64,000 nt of DNA from positions 46,639 to 110,638 of the forward strand of contig CAZHVM010000001.1 of assembly GCA_964536135.1 (NCBI GenBank). Reading direction: 5' to 3'. Below, in pieces: positions 53,595 to 63,559 of the stretch (the stretch's first letter is position 1; each line of letters begins with the position of its first letter). The position numbers and the translations under genes were made by a program. The DNA is from JAKPKF01 sp964536135 (GTDB lineage: Bacteria; Patescibacteriota; Dojkabacteria; SC72). The notes beneath the pieces were generated by a model, which saw nothing but the letters and a program-made list of their open reading frames with translations, was not told the origin of the DNA and made no database searches.

Positions 53595-54935
53595 CTATTT
53601 CATATATGGCGCAGGATTAATACGACCAGATAACTCAGCACCTCTTCGTAGTTCAAAATGGACGTGTACACCATAAGCAACACCTGTATCCCCTATTAAA
53701 CCGAGAGCTGTACCTCTAGACACAGTCTGTCCTGCCCTAACATAAAGCTTGTTCATATGTGCATAAAGAGTAGTATATCCGTTACCATGATCAACATGAA
53801 CATAATATCCGAAACCATAGTATTTACCAGACCCCCATCCTGCACTTATTACCCTACCACCATATGCAGCTACAACATTTGGTCTTCTACCACCTGTTGG
53901 ATAGATATCTATACCGTAATGTCCAGGGAAAAATCCTCTAGATATTGCACTTGCGCCACCAACTGGCCAACTTAAGAACCTGCCAACATTTTGGTCAATT
54001 GCAGTAGATTTGTAAGCTACACTAGATGTTCTGTAAAGAGATGGCGAAGAGGCATACACGGGTTTCTTAACCTCTGGTAATTCACCATTTGGCAAAAACA
54101 ATTCACTTCCAACAGTAAGCTTATATGGTTTCTCAAGCCAGTTATGGTCTACTATATCTGCTGCATCTGCTGAATATTTTTTCGCCAATGATTCTAAAGT
54201 ATCTCCTTTCTTAACCGTAACTAGCACACCATCTCTCGGAGGGATCTGTAGTACAGCCCCTGGCTTAATTACACTCTTCTCACTAAGATTATTAGCCCAA
54301 AGTAATGTCTCAACTTTAATTTCATAGTACTGAGCTATCTTACTTAAGGTATCCCCACCTTTAACAGTATATTGTTCAACATATCTTCTTGGCCTATCCT
54401 TTGGCACAGCGGTGTTTGTAGTAGCGTTCATTACCAAAACATCTGTTTCAGCAACACCTATACTGTCTAAAGTATCTCCACTAGCAACAATAACTACTGG
54501 TTTACGATATATATATGAGACAGTAAGTATAAGTATAATGATAAATAATATAGCTTGCAGTGCAGATCTCAAAAAATTTCCTCTTCCCCAAAACATTCTT
54601 CTAACAAGTTTCTCTTTTACAAAGTCTGTTGCTTCAAGGATTAAATCAAAAAGTACAGATGTTAATATCCAAATAACTCTAACCCTAGAATAAAAGTATC
54701 CTATTAAAGCAATGACAAATGAAATTATATTCTTTTTAGTGCTTTGTTTTTTTAAAAACAAATTTAATTGTAAAAAGAATGTCTTAAAAAATCTCTTGTT
54801 CTCGATATCATCATTAATAAAGAGAAAACCCTCCTTGTTGTCCTTCAAGAAGACCAAGTCTTGTTCTTGTGGGGAAAGATCTTTGAAACTGAGACCAGAT
54901 ATATTCCTATTTTGTTCTATATTGTCCTCTTCCAC
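53595..54935 (-). CDS. LysM and M23 (LytM) murein endopeptidase, membrane-anchored
   Basis: Cuts peptidoglycan crosslinks during growth or division. The 446 residues have a long N-terminal cytoplasmic region, one membrane helix (about 118-140), two LysM domains (QYTVKGGDTLSKIAQYYEIKVETLLWANNL and LVTVKKGDTLESLAKKYSADAADIVDHN), and a C-terminal M23 domain. The latter shows the zinc motifs GHYGIDI and HVHFE plus YVHVDHGNGYTTLYAHM. It lies 42 bases downstream of rho. A catalytic enzyme of this type fits the mre/PBP2 wall system in the same window. Confidence 0.94.
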   Translation of the reverse strand: MEEDNIEQNRNISGLSFKDLSPQEQDLVFLKDNKEGFLFINDDIENKRFFKTFFLQLNLFLKKQSTKKNIISFVIALIGYFYSRVRVIWILTSVLFDLILEATDFVKEKLVRRMFWGRGNFLRSALQAILFIIILILTVSYIYRKPVVIVASGDTLDSIGVAETDVLVMNATTNTAVPKDRPRRYVEQYTVKGGDTLSKIAQYYEIKVETLLWANNLSEKSVIKPGAVLQIPPRDGVLVTVKKGDTLESLAKKYSADAADIVDHNWLEKPYKLTVGSELFLPNGELPEVKKPVYASSPSLYRTSSVAYKSTAIDQNVGRFLSWPVGGASAISRGFFPGHYGIDIYPTGGRRPNVVAAYGGRVISAGWGSGKYYGFGYYVHVDHGNGYTTLYAHMNKLYVRAGQTVSRGTALGLIGDTGVAYGVHVHFELRRGAELSGRINPAPYMK

Positions 54936-54977
54936 TATAATGCAGTTTAAACTGATAGCCTCTATTATACCAGTTAT

Positions 54978-56243
54978 CTATGCCTCATGCAGAGTAGCAA
55001 GGAATTCTTCGTTTGATTTAGTCTTTTTAAGTCTACTTACTAGGACTTCTGTTGGACTTTCATTGCTATCCAAGACTTCCAACATCCTTCTAATTCTCCA
55101 TGATTGATTTAAAACATCTTTTCCTAGCAGAAATTCTTCGTTTCTAGTTCCTGAGTTTATTACATCTATTGATGGATATATCCTTCTGTTTGCAAGCTTT
55201 CTATCTAAATGCAGTTCCATATTTCCAGTTCCTTTGAATTCTTCGTAAACCAAGTCATCCATCCTACTGCCAGTATCTACAAGAGCTGTAGCAACAATTG
55301 TTAGACTACCCTGCTCTTCAAAATTTCTAGCTGCTCCAAAGAATCTCTTAGGAGGATACAGTGCTACTGGATCGAAACCTCCAGAAAGTGTTTTACCTGA
55401 TGTTGGCATAGTTATATTATAGGCCCTTGCAAGTCTAGTAATGCTATCCATAAGAATAATTACATCTTCACCCCACTCAACCATTCTCATTGCTTTCTGT
55501 AGTGCCATTTCTGCAATTCTACAGTTCTGCTCAGGAAGTTCGTCGAAGTTAGAAGCGTAAACCTCCCCTTTTACAAACCTCTTCATATCCGTAACCTCTT
55601 CAGGTCTCTCTCCTACCAACACAACCATAAGCTTTGCTTTAGGATGATTAGCAGCAATACCATTTGCAATATCTTTGAGAAGGAATGTCTTTCCTGCCTT
55701 TGGAGGAGAAACAACCATTGATCTCTGTCCATAGCCAATAGGAGCAAGAAGATCTATCATTCTTGTGGATATAACCTCCTGTTCTGTTTCAAGCTTAATC
55801 TGTTTGTTTGGAAATATTGGTGTTAATTTTCTAAAAAGTGGTCTGTTTGCAGCTTCTGCAGCTGGTTTTCCATATACAGTATCGACTCTCAAAAGACTTA
55901 AGTATTTCTCCTTCTCTTTTGGAAGTCTAGCTGGCCCAGAAATCTCATCTCCAGTTCTTAGACTAAATTTCTTAATCTGAGAACCAGATACATACACATC
56001 ATTATCACTTGGAAGAAGCCCTTCTATTCTCAAGAGACCGTGGGACTCATCTTTCATAACTTCCAGGATACCATCAACAAAGACAAACCCATCATCTTCT
56101 GAAGATTTTTTTAGAATTTCTAATATTAACTCTCTCTTCTGGAATTCCATATAATCTTCCATCTTAAGTGTTTTTGCTTCATCACGAAGCTGAGCAAGAG
56201 TCATTTGCTCGTAATCTCTAATCGTTTTATTCTCTTTTGTCAT
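54978..56243 (-). CDS. rho: Transcription termination factor Rho
   Basis: Hexameric RNA helicase that ends transcription. The 421-residue product has the N-terminal helix bundle ([27 protein letters not shown]), the cold-shock RNA-binding fold ([16 protein letters not shown]), the Walker A site [15 protein letters not shown] (near 179-193), Walker [17 protein letters not shown], and the Q/R loops ([11 protein letters not shown]). There is no long insertion. An RNA element with its own promoter and terminator lies about 100 bases upstream and might be its leader. Confidence 0.97.
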   Translation of the reverse strand: MTKENKTIRDYEQMTLAQLRDEAKTLKMEDYMEFQKRELILEILKKSSEDDGFVFVDGILEVMKDESHGLLRIEGLLPSDNDVYVSGSQIKKFSLRTGDEISGPARLPKEKEKYLSLLRVDTVYGKPAAEAANRPLFRKLTPIFPNKQIKLETEQEVISTRMIDLLAPIGYGQRSMVVSPPKAGKTFLLKDIANGIAANHPKAKLMVVLVGERPEEVTDMKRFVKGEVYASNFDELPEQNCRIAEMALQKAMRMVEWGEDVIILMDSITRLARAYNITMPTSGKTLSGGFDPVALYPPKRFFGAARNFEEQGSLTIVATALVDTGSRMDDLVYEEFKGTGNMELHLDRKLANRRIYPSIDVINSGTRNEEFLLGKDVLNQSWRIRRMLEVLDSNESPTEVLVSRLKKTKSNEEFLATLHEA

Positions 56244-56344
56244 TTTTACAGGGAAATATATAAAGTATTGGGCTTAGATCCCAATTTACAATTCCAGTAT
56301 ATTGAAATGTAAAAAACATGTCAAATTGAAATAGTAATTGAGAT

Positions 56345-56546
56345 AAAAAAAGGGATCGGTACTGCCCCAACCGACCCCGGTTTCTTCCTCCACGTAGAAG
56401 AAGATATCGAGTAACATATCGAAATATGTTAATCCCTTTTCTTCAAAGACTAAGAAATCTTAGGCTTTTCCTGTTGCCCAGATGTGCTTGTGACACCCCA
56501 GACAAAGGGAAAAAACTAAGATTATCCACACCATCTTTGAAAGAGC
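56345..56546 (-). ncRNA. Structured RNA of about 200 nt upstream of rho, unknown class
   Basis: A minus-strand consensus promoter and an intrinsic terminator bracket about 200 bases with no convincing ORF. The 5' half folds as a long hairpin: 56534-56541 region (TTCAAAGA) with 56442-56449 (TCTTTGAA), then AATCTTAG with CTAAGATT, and TTTTCC with GGAAAA. The 3' half has hairpins AACATA/TATGTT and a CTTCTTC/GAGGAAG stem, and ends in the terminator GGGGTCGGT/ACCGATCCC plus seven T (56345-56378). AAAAGGGAT (56440-56432) could pair instead with the terminator 3' arm (ATCCCTTTT), giving two exclusive folds. Either a free small RNA or a rho attenuator. Hairpins also lie upstream (56600-56700). Confidence 0.6.
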
Positions 56547-56552
56547 ATAGAA

Positions 56553-56581
56553 AGTATACCTCATACAGAGATAACTGTCAA
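56553..56581 (-). promoter_or_regulatory. Consensus promoter of the RNA upstream of rho
   Basis: On the minus strand: TTGACA (56581-56576), exactly 17 bases, TATACT (56558-56553). This is the strongest -35 element in the window and implies high expression of the following RNA from about 56546. Confidence 0.85.
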
Positions 56582-56738
56582 CCCTATATCATCTATACAC
56601 AAAAGCTCCCCCCTCGCGGATACCGTGGTATGCGGGCATTTTCACATGCTCCACTGTCATCGCTGTTACGATTGCCCCGTTTATCTTTTTATGTTACGAT
56701 ACGTGTGGATTACTGGGAAGAAAATAAAAAAGAGGTTA

Positions 56739-58076
56739 TTAAAGTTCTTTTATTCTAGAGATCTTTTTCACCTCTAATTTACTCTCTTTGCCTATTTTTG
56801 CCCTTCCCACAATAATCTTGGAATAAGCAGATCTTGTAGCTTCCTCCATTACAGAAGGAAGTCCCCACGTGCCTCTAATTTCACCAGTAAGGCCGACTTC
56901 TCCGAAATATATACAATCATTATCTAGCGGAATGTCTTTTACAGATGATTTTATGGCGGCACATATAGCCAAATCTACCGCAGGATCATTTACATTTAGT
57001 CCACCAACTATATTTACAAACACATCCTTGTCTCCTAAAAATACTCCACCCTTTCGAGACATTACAGCGCAAAGCATATCCAAACGAGGCTTTTTTATAC
57101 CGTTGGCCACTCTTCTAAGAGGACCCGCTTCCCCTTCTCTTTCGACTACGAGAGCCTGTACTTCAACAAAGACGACTCTTGAGCCTTGCAATACCGCGCT
57201 TATTGCACTACCCGAGGATTTGAGATCTGTTTCAAGAAAGAGTAAAGAGGGGTTACCTACCTCAGCTAAACCATCTCCTTTCATCTCAAACACCCCTATT
57301 TCATTTGTAGAACCAAACCTGTTCTTGATACCTCTAAGTATTCTGTACTGATTAAACTGATCTCCCTCTATATATAGTACACAGTCAACAATATGTTCAA
57401 GCACTTTTGGTCCTGCGATATCCCCACCTTTGTTAATCTGGCCTACTATAAACATTGGAATACCAGTCGTTTTCGAGGCTCTTGTCAGAAGCGCACCACA
57501 TATTCTTACCTGGCTTATACTCCCAGGGTAGCTCTTCGACACAGAAGATGACATGCTTTGAATTGAATCCACTACTACAATATCGAAATGGTCTTCTCTT
57601 ATTAATTCCACCACCCTTTCAACCACAGTATCCTCTGTTACTAAGAAATTCGCCTCTAATTTACTAGAGGTTTTTTCCCCAGACAGTCGTTTTAACCTAG
57701 AGTAAAGCTGTCCTGGAGATTCCTCTCCGCAAACATACAAAATCCTTTTGTCTTTGAGATTTTTAAGCACAACCTGCATTAGAAGAGTAGATTTCCCTAT
57801 TCCTGGTTCTCCACTAATTAGCACTACTTCCCCTTTTACCAATCCCTTTCCTAATACTCTATCCATCTCTTTAAAACCAGTTGATATCCTCCCACCTAAA
57901 ACCTTATCTGTACCATTTGCGACTTTAGATATGCTACTAAACAGTGATGGCTTAGCCTCACCAACTGTCTCCACTTTCTCTTCGTACTCCTCTAATGTCC
58001 CCCATTGTCCACAGGAAGAGCACTTCCCTGACCATTTTAGGGATTCAGTACCACAGGCAGAACATATATATTTCAT
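56739..58076 (-). CDS. radA: DNA repair protein RadA
   Basis: RecA-like helicase for branch migration in recombination. The 445 residues show the N-terminal zinc finger (CSACG...CSSCGQWG, residues 4-24), Walker A SGEPGIGKST near 88-97, the RadA-specific KNRFG motif, and a C-terminal Lon-protease-like domain (about 300-445; VSRKGGVFLGDKDVFVNIVGG). All domains are complete. It begins four bases after the clpC stop. Confidence 0.96.
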   Translation of the reverse strand: MKYICSACGTESLKWSGKCSSCGQWGTLEEYEEKVETVGEAKPSLFSSISKVANGTDKVLGGRISTGFKEMDRVLGKGLVKGEVVLISGEPGIGKSTLLMQVVLKNLKDKRILYVCGEESPGQLYSRLKRLSGEKTSSKLEANFLVTEDTVVERVVELIREDHFDIVVVDSIQSMSSSVSKSYPGSISQVRICGALLTRASKTTGIPMFIVGQINKGGDIAGPKVLEHIVDCVLYIEGDQFNQYRILRGIKNRFGSTNEIGVFEMKGDGLAEVGNPSLLFLETDLKSSGSAISAVLQGSRVVFVEVQALVVEREGEAGPLRRVANGIKKPRLDMLCAVMSRKGGVFLGDKDVFVNIVGGLNVNDPAVDLAICAAIKSSVKDIPLDNDCIYFGEVGLTGEIRGTWGLPSVMEEATRSAYSKIIVGRAKIGKESKLEVKKISRIKEL

Positions 58077-58080
58077 TTAT

Positions 58081-60579
58081 TTATTTGTTTAAAACAGATA
58101 CTTTATTATCTTTCATTCCTACTTTTATTTCCATGTCTTTTAATTCATCTCCAATACTCCCCTTTTCTAGTAGATAATTGGCTACTGCATTTTCGACAGT
58201 ATCTTGCAAAATCCTCTTAATTGGACGGGCTCCATACTCTTCACTAAATCCTTCTTTAATAATATGTGCGATTGCTTTGCTATCTAAGGTTACAGACACC
58301 CTTTCTTGCACAAGCCTTCCATTTAGTTCTTTAATTAGTAATTTGACAATTTTTCTCGCATCTTTGCGTGTGAGAGATCTGAATATGACGATATCGTCTA
58401 TACGGTTTAGAAGCTCTGGTCTGAGAGTACTTTTTAATTCCGAAAGAAGCTGTGTTTTCATAGATGAATATGCCTTATCTATATCTTCATCACTTTTTTC
58501 TGTATCTTTTCCTACAAAACCAAGTACTTTGTTCTTCTTAATTTCCTCTGCACCAATATTTGAAGTAAGAATTATTACTGTATTTTTGAAATTCACCCTT
58601 CTTCCCCTACCATCTGTAAGATGACCATACTCTAGTATCTGTAAAAGTATGTTTAAAACATCTTGATGTGCTTTCTCTACCTCATCGAAAAGTATTACAC
58701 TGTGAGGATTTGTTCTTACCTTCTCTGTAAGCCATCCTCCCTGCTGGAAACCTATGTATCCTGGAGGGGAGCCTATTAGCTTGGAGACACTATGCATTTC
58801 CATCATTTCACTCATATCTATTTGTATAAGTCTATCTTGGTTACCAAACAATTCTTGGGCTAAGACTTTCGCCAATTCTGTCTTTCCAACTCCCGTTGGG
58901 CCCAAGAAGAGGAATGATGCCCATGGCCTATCTGTATCTGAGATCCCTGTTCTGGCCCTCTTTATGGCTGATGATACTATCCTACATGCCTCCTTCTGCC
59001 CTATGACTTTACTTCCTAATTGACCTTCAAGCTTGACAAGAGAGGATATTTCTTTTGCTCCAAGAGTGTTTATTGGGATTCCAGTCCATTTAGATATAAC
59101 TATACGGATATCTTCTGCCCCTATCTCATTTACTTTACTTAGACGCTTTTTGGACCATTTTTTCTCCATTCTTTCAATTTTCTGCATTAACTTACCCTTT
59201 TCCATTTCGAAAAGCTCTGCTTTCGCCATATTTCCATTAAGTATTTCTCGCTCTTTTCTTTTCTCTACTTCCGCAATAGCATCTTTTAGTTTAGATACAT
59301 CAGAGAATTCTTCCTCTATTTCAAGTCTTTTTGCCGCAGAAGCCTCATCTAGAAGATCAATAGCTTTGTCTGGAAGATATCTGTTGTTTACATACCTAGC
59401 AGAGAGCATCGCAGAGAGTTTGATTGCCTCTTCTCCTATTTTTACATTATGATGCTTCTCAAGTATAGGCTTGATATTCTTCAATATCTCAACAGTGTCT
59501 TCTACTGTTGCTTCCTCAAGAAATATTGGCTGAAATCTTCTTGCCAGTGCATTGTCTGTTTCAAAATATGCAGAAAAATCCTCTGTAGTTGTCGCTCCTA
59601 TACATCTGAAACCATTTTGCAGTAGTGCTGGCTTAAGAATTGATGCAATATCCGAAGAACCTCCCTGATAATTAGACCCAATGATATTGTGTATCTCATC
59701 AATAAAAAGAATTTTGTTGTTTGACGATATGATCTCCTCTACTATGGACATGACCTTTTCTTCTACATCACCTCTCATTTTACTTCCAGCCATAATACTA
59801 GAGATATCCAAGGAGATTATGTCAAAATCTCGAAGTGAAGGCGGAACTAATCCATCTGCAATTTTTTGTGCTAATCCCTCTACTAAAACTGTCTTCCCCA
59901 CACCTGCTTCCCCCACAATTATTGGATTGTTCTTCTTTCTTCTACTAAGAATATTTATGAGCTTTTTTAACTCCTCTTCCCGACCTACTACAGGATCTAA
60001 TTTGCCCTCTCTAGCAAGTTCTACAAGATTTACTCCCAACATTTCCACTACAGAATCTTCTTCCATATTTGAAATTCTTGCAGTTGGACGTGCAAGTATA
60101 CCAAGTGGATATATGGCAAAATTTTGGAATGTTCTTTTAAATGATCTATACGTTAGGCCTATCTTTTCAAGAGAAGTTATGTAATCATTGCGAGATTCAA
60201 GTATAGCCATCATTATGTGTTCTGATCCTACATATACATGAGACATTCTTCTAGAATAATCATACGCTTTGCGTATGATATGTTTAACTTCTGAGGAGAT
60301 TACCAATTCTCTTTTTTGGCCTGAGCTAACAGTTATTTCAATAAGCTTACCCCCGAAGGATTCTTTTAACAATTCGTTTCTATCTATCCCCATTTCCTCG
60401 ATTATCCTGCTAGCAAGAGATTCTTCATTAAGCAAAATGCCAACGAAAAGATGCTCAAGTGAAATTTGCTTAATTTTGAGATGTTCTGCAACCAAGGATG
60501 CATATCTAAGAGATATCTTAGCATTCTTACTAAGCCTTGAGAGTATATCTGATTCTTTTTTAAGTATTATCGAAGACAT
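58081..60579 (-). CDS. clpC: ATP-dependent Clp protease ATPase subunit ClpC
   Basis: AAA+ unfoldase that feeds ClpP. The 832 residues have two N-domain repeats (about 1-150), AAA-1 with GEAGVGKT near 222-229, a short middle region with a UVR-like helix pair (GNMAKAELFEMEKGKLMQ), AAA-2 with GPTGVGKT near 560-567, and a C-terminal domain. An LGF tripeptide in the KNKVLGFVG loop is at the ClpP-docking position, which favours ClpC over the disaggregase ClpB. No clpP is in the window. The arrangement next to radA recalls the clpC-radA linkage in Firmicutes. Confidence 0.92.
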   Translation of the reverse strand: MSSIILKKESDILSRLSKNAKISLRYASLVAEHLKIKQISLEHLFVGILLNEESLASRIIEEMGIDRNELLKESFGGKLIEITVSSGQKRELVISSEVKHIIRKAYDYSRRMSHVYVGSEHIMMAILESRNDYITSLEKIGLTYRSFKRTFQNFAIYPLGILARPTARISNMEEDSVVEMLGVNLVELAREGKLDPVVGREEELKKLINILSRRKKNNPIIVGEAGVGKTVLVEGLAQKIADGLVPPSLRDFDIISLDISSIMAGSKMRGDVEEKVMSIVEEIISSNNKILFIDEIHNIIGSNYQGGSSDIASILKPALLQNGFRCIGATTTEDFSAYFETDNALARRFQPIFLEEATVEDTVEILKNIKPILEKHHNVKIGEEAIKLSAMLSARYVNNRYLPDKAIDLLDEASAAKRLEIEEEFSDVSKLKDAIAEVEKRKEREILNGNMAKAELFEMEKGKLMQKIERMEKKWSKKRLSKVNEIGAEDIRIVISKWTGIPINTLGAKEISSLVKLEGQLGSKVIGQKEACRIVSSAIKRARTGISDTDRPWASFLFLGPTGVGKTELAKVLAQELFGNQDRLIQIDMSEMMEMHSVSKLIGSPPGYIGFQQGGWLTEKVRTNPHSVILFDEVEKAHQDVLNILLQILEYGHLTDGRGRRVNFKNTVIILTSNIGAEEIKKNKVLGFVGKDTEKSDEDIDKAYSSMKTQLLSELKSTLRPELLNRIDDIVIFRSLTRKDARKIVKLLIKELNGRLVQERVSVTLDSKAIAHIIKEGFSEEYGARPIKRILQDTVENAVANYLLEKGSIGDELKDMEIKVGMKDNKVSVLNK

Positions 60580-60602
60580 ACCCTATTATACTATATTCTC
60601 GG

Positions 60603-61841
60603 CTATTCTTTTGATTCTAATTCTGCTTCTACTGCTGTATCTACTGCAGTTGCAAGCTCTTCTTGAGAAATTTCTTCTTTTTTATCCTCAACTTTCTCAC
60701 TCTTGCTTCCTGTAGCTTTTAAGCTTAAGCCCAAGTGTCTTTCAGTAGAAGATATGGATAGAATCTTAACATCAACTGTGTCTCCTACTTTTACAATATC
60801 TTCTGGATTTTTAACAAGTTGGCTAGATAGCTCAGAGATATGGATAAGACCATTAAGACCCTCTCCAATTCTTACAAATGCTCCGTAAGGGACAACTTTT
60901 TGAACTATTCCCTTTACTACATCTCCAACTTTGTATTTAGATATTGCAGCAGACCATGGATCTTGAAGTAATCTCTTTACACTATAAGCGACTCTCTTTC
61001 CACCATCTGATATCCCGATTACCATTACCTTTACTTTACTTCCAACTCCATAAATCTTGCCAATATCCTCAACTTTGTCCCATGACAATTCTGAGAGATG
61101 AACAAGCCCTTCTAGTCCCTCAGCATTAACAAAGATACCAAAAGGTGTAATTCCACTAACAATACCTTCAAGAACATCACCCTCTTTGACTTTGTTTAGA
61201 GTCTTTTCTCTCTGTTCCAAGTCTCTAGATTGTGTAACCATCTTCTCAGAAAGTATAATTCTGTTTTTCTCCCTATCTAATTCTATAATTCTTGTTTGAA
61301 TCTTCTCTCCGACTAAAGAGTTTAATCTTTTCTGAACTCTGGATGATATATCTTTTCCAACCTGTCTTACTCCATCAAGGTATACTCTTGAGGCATCTAA
61401 CTGTGAAGTTGGTATAAATCCTCGGATATCTTTTCCTATCTCTACTATTAATCCACCATTGTTTGACTCTACAACTACTGCTTCTACTACATCATTGTCT
61501 TTCTTTGCTTTTTCCAATGTAATCCAAGCACTAGCCTGTTGTGTTCTTCTAATGGAAAGGACTAGCTGTCCCTCCTCATCTTCAGGTTTAACAACATAGA
61601 CAAGGACTTTATCACCTACTTTTAAATCTTTCCAATTGAATGAATCACTCTTTAACTCTCTTCCAGCAACAATACCCTCGGATTTGTGACCAATATCTAC
61701 AACTAGATAGCTATCTCTAACATCTACTACATCTCCTTCAATGATATCTCCTTTTGAAAGTTTTTTTATCTTATGTGATTGATCTGCAAGAAATTGATCA
61801 ATCTGCGCATACTGGGCATTATCTGTTTTTTTGTTTACCAT
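60603..61841 (-). CDS. rpsA: S1 domain protein, ribosomal protein S1-like
   Basis: Binds mRNA and helps load unstructured messages onto the ribosome. The 412 residues contain four S1 OB-folds (about 30-95, 113-180, 208-278 and 295-365). The last two are the most canonical (GDVLEGIVSGITPFGIFVNAEGLEGLVHLSELS and GDVVKGIVQKVVPYGAFVRIGEGLNGLIHISELS). An acidic C-terminal tail follows (EEISQEELATAVDTAVEAELESKE). Four domains is the short form found in many non-proteobacteria. Confidence 0.93.
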   Translation of the reverse strand: MVNKKTDNAQYAQIDQFLADQSHKIKKLSKGDIIEGDVVDVRDSYLVVDIGHKSEGIVAGRELKSDSFNWKDLKVGDKVLVYVVKPEDEEGQLVLSIRRTQQASAWITLEKAKKDNDVVEAVVVESNNGGLIVEIGKDIRGFIPTSQLDASRVYLDGVRQVGKDISSRVQKRLNSLVGEKIQTRIIELDREKNRIILSEKMVTQSRDLEQREKTLNKVKEGDVLEGIVSGITPFGIFVNAEGLEGLVHLSELSWDKVEDIGKIYGVGSKVKVMVIGISDGGKRVAYSVKRLLQDPWSAAISKYKVGDVVKGIVQKVVPYGAFVRIGEGLNGLIHISELSSQLVKNPEDIVKVGDTVDVKILSISSTERHLGLSLKATGSKSEKVEDKKEEISQEELATAVDTAVEAELESKE

Positions 61842-61917
61842 AGGGTTATCCTTTGGTGATGTAAAACCTGCAGCTGGTTATTACATACAACTAATATTAT
61901 ATCTACTGCGGTTTGGA

Positions 61918-62544
61918 TTATAGCACAATTTCTTCTTTCAAGACAACCTTTTCCTCAACCCTTTTCTTCGCTTTGAGTATATATCTTCCATAGAGGACAA
62001 AAAGAGCATTTACCCTGTACCAGTCTCTCTTCGGATAGAGCTTCTCAAGATCATAGGCTATCTTTGTAGGATTAATATTTTTAGTTAATCCATATGTTCT
62101 CGCTACTCTCACTACATGAGTATCTACAGCAATTCCTTGGTTTGACTTGTATAAATCATTAAGGAATACATTGGCTGTTTTGTAACCAATACCTGGTAAT
62201 TTCTGTAACTCAATAACATCTTTCGGTGGTACTCCACCATAATTATTCTCTAGCAATTTTGAAGTCTCAACTATGTGTTTAGCTTTTGTCTTGAAATAGT
62301 TTACCGACTTTACGAGCTTAGCTACATCTTTAATATCTGCTATAGAGAAAGATTTAGCATTTGGATACCTTTCGAAAAGTCGTTCTGTTATTTTGTTAAC
62401 CTGCTTGTCTGTAGTTTGTGCAGATAACATTATGCATACAAGGAATTGGAATGGTGTTTTCCAATTTCCAAGCTCTGTGGAAGCATCGGGATATATCTTC
62501 CCTATTTCAAGAAGTAATTGTTTTGCCAATGCTTTTTTATTCAT
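61918..62544 (-). CDS. nth: Endonuclease III lacking the iron-sulfur cluster
   Basis: Base-excision glycosylase/AP lyase for oxidised pyrimidines. The 208 residues have the helix-hairpin-helix LQKLPGIGYKTANVFL with the catalytic lysine near 120 and the catalytic aspartate in VDTHVVRVARTYGL near 139. The C-terminal four-cysteine cluster loop of classical Nth is absent: after LYGRYILKAKKRVEEK there are no cysteines. Cluster-less homologs exist, so activity is still likely. It overlaps the upstream kinase-like gene by 8 bases. Confidence 0.93.
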   Translation of the reverse strand: MNKKALAKQLLLEIGKIYPDASTELGNWKTPFQFLVCIMLSAQTTDKQVNKITERLFERYPNAKSFSIADIKDVAKLVKSVNYFKTKAKHIVETSKLLENNYGGVPPKDVIELQKLPGIGYKTANVFLNDLYKSNQGIAVDTHVVRVARTYGLTKNINPTKIAYDLEKLYPKRDWYRVNALFVLYGRYILKAKKRVEEKVVLKEEIVL

Positions 62545-63559
62545 TTACTGCTTCCCTTAATACTAGTACATAGTGACTTCCAGCGAAAGCCTCAAGTAAA
62601 CTATACACCTCAGGGTATTCACCTAATATCTTCTTAAATTGTTCCCTTATCTCCGTGGAAAGTTGCACTGTTTTAATCCCTTTCGCTATTTCTTCTGCAA
62701 TATTTATAGATGCTTGGTACATTTTTTGTTTGTCATTAGCCAAAACAGCTTCCATCCATGATTCCTCATCTTTCGGAGATAGTTGAATATCAGGATATAT
62801 ATCGTTTGATATGTCCTTTGCAGAAAGAACCCTTAAATGCCCTAGTTTTTCTCTTTTTGAAGATATTCTGCTATGTACAAACTCTAGATTGTCTTGGAGT
62901 ATATCTTCTCTACTTCTCCACTTGTCATCTTTGCGTGTGACAACATTTTTCCATCCTTCTTTTGAATATTCTTTAAAAACATCATATACACTGTCACAGA
63001 TATCCTGGACCTCTTCCCTCTCGTACAGATCCTCTCCGTTACCTCTTGAGGCATTCCACTTAGATTTCTCTGTTCTCAAATTTAATACACAATTAGAGAG
63101 ATTTAGCTCATCTATGAAGAGCTGATCCATGTCGATACCTTTGTATGCAAATTCCTCCATTTCTTCCTTTGGAATATTTCCTAAAAAGATGTTGTAGGAG
63201 ATCGTTAATGCATGACTAAAGGCACTTCTATCTAGTATTACCAGCCCTTCGGCTTTTTCTAATGTTTTTAAAACTTCTAATCTATTCAATGCAAACATCG
63301 CCATAGCTATCTCAGTTTGTCTTGGCGTCCCTACAACATCTTCTAGACCATTAATCTTCCTGAGATTCTCTTGATTCGTGCAAAGCATTTTGCGAATACT
63401 CATTCCAATTGGAAGAGCGTAGAATGGTAAAGCTAGCATCGTTATGGACTCTCCTTCCTCTACTAAAGCTCTAGAGAGGTTCAAAATCGCATCTCCTTTT
63501 CCTACTTGATCACCTCCCTCTATCGCGACAGTCCTCGTCCCATAGTTTCCATCTTCCAT
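62537..63559 (-). CDS. Thymidylate-kinase-like P-loop protein with C-terminal extension
   Basis: The 340 residues begin with a TMPK-type P-loop (VAIEGGDQVGKGDAILNLSRAL, about 11-32) and contain LVILDRSAFSHALTIS, equivalent to the DR motif with its catalytic arginine, so dTMP or a related nucleotide is the likely substrate. Two points are odd: the Walker A lysine is followed by Gly-Asp instead of Thr/Ser-Thr, and about 120 extra C-terminal residues of helical character have no match I recognise (the usual length is about 210). It may be a diverged kinase of another nucleotide. It is co-transcribed with nth. Confidence 0.8.
   Translation of the reverse strand: MEDGNYGTRTVAIEGGDQVGKGDAILNLSRALVEEGESITMLALPFYALPIGMSIRKMLCTNQENLRKINGLEDVVGTPRQTEIAMAMFALNRLEVLKTLEKAEGLVILDRSAFSHALTISYNIFLGNIPKEEMEEFAYKGIDMDQLFIDELNLSNCVLNLRTEKSKWNASRGNGEDLYEREEVQDICDSVYDVFKEYSKEGWKNVVTRKDDKWRSREDILQDNLEFVHSRISSKREKLGHLRVLSAKDISNDIYPDIQLSPKDEESWMEAVLANDKQKMYQASINIAEEIAKGIKTVQLSTEIREQFKKILGEYPEVYSLLEAFAGSHYVLVLREAVNE

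Noticed and set aside
56345..56738. RNase P RNA or tmRNA in the rho-radA gap
   Set aside because: None of the universal RNase P core blocks, nor a tmRNA tag or tRNA-like ends, could be found on either strand.
56426..56758. 110-codon plus-strand frame between rho and radA
   Set aside because: It is antisense to the structured RNA and its promoter and has no recognisable domain or ribosome site.
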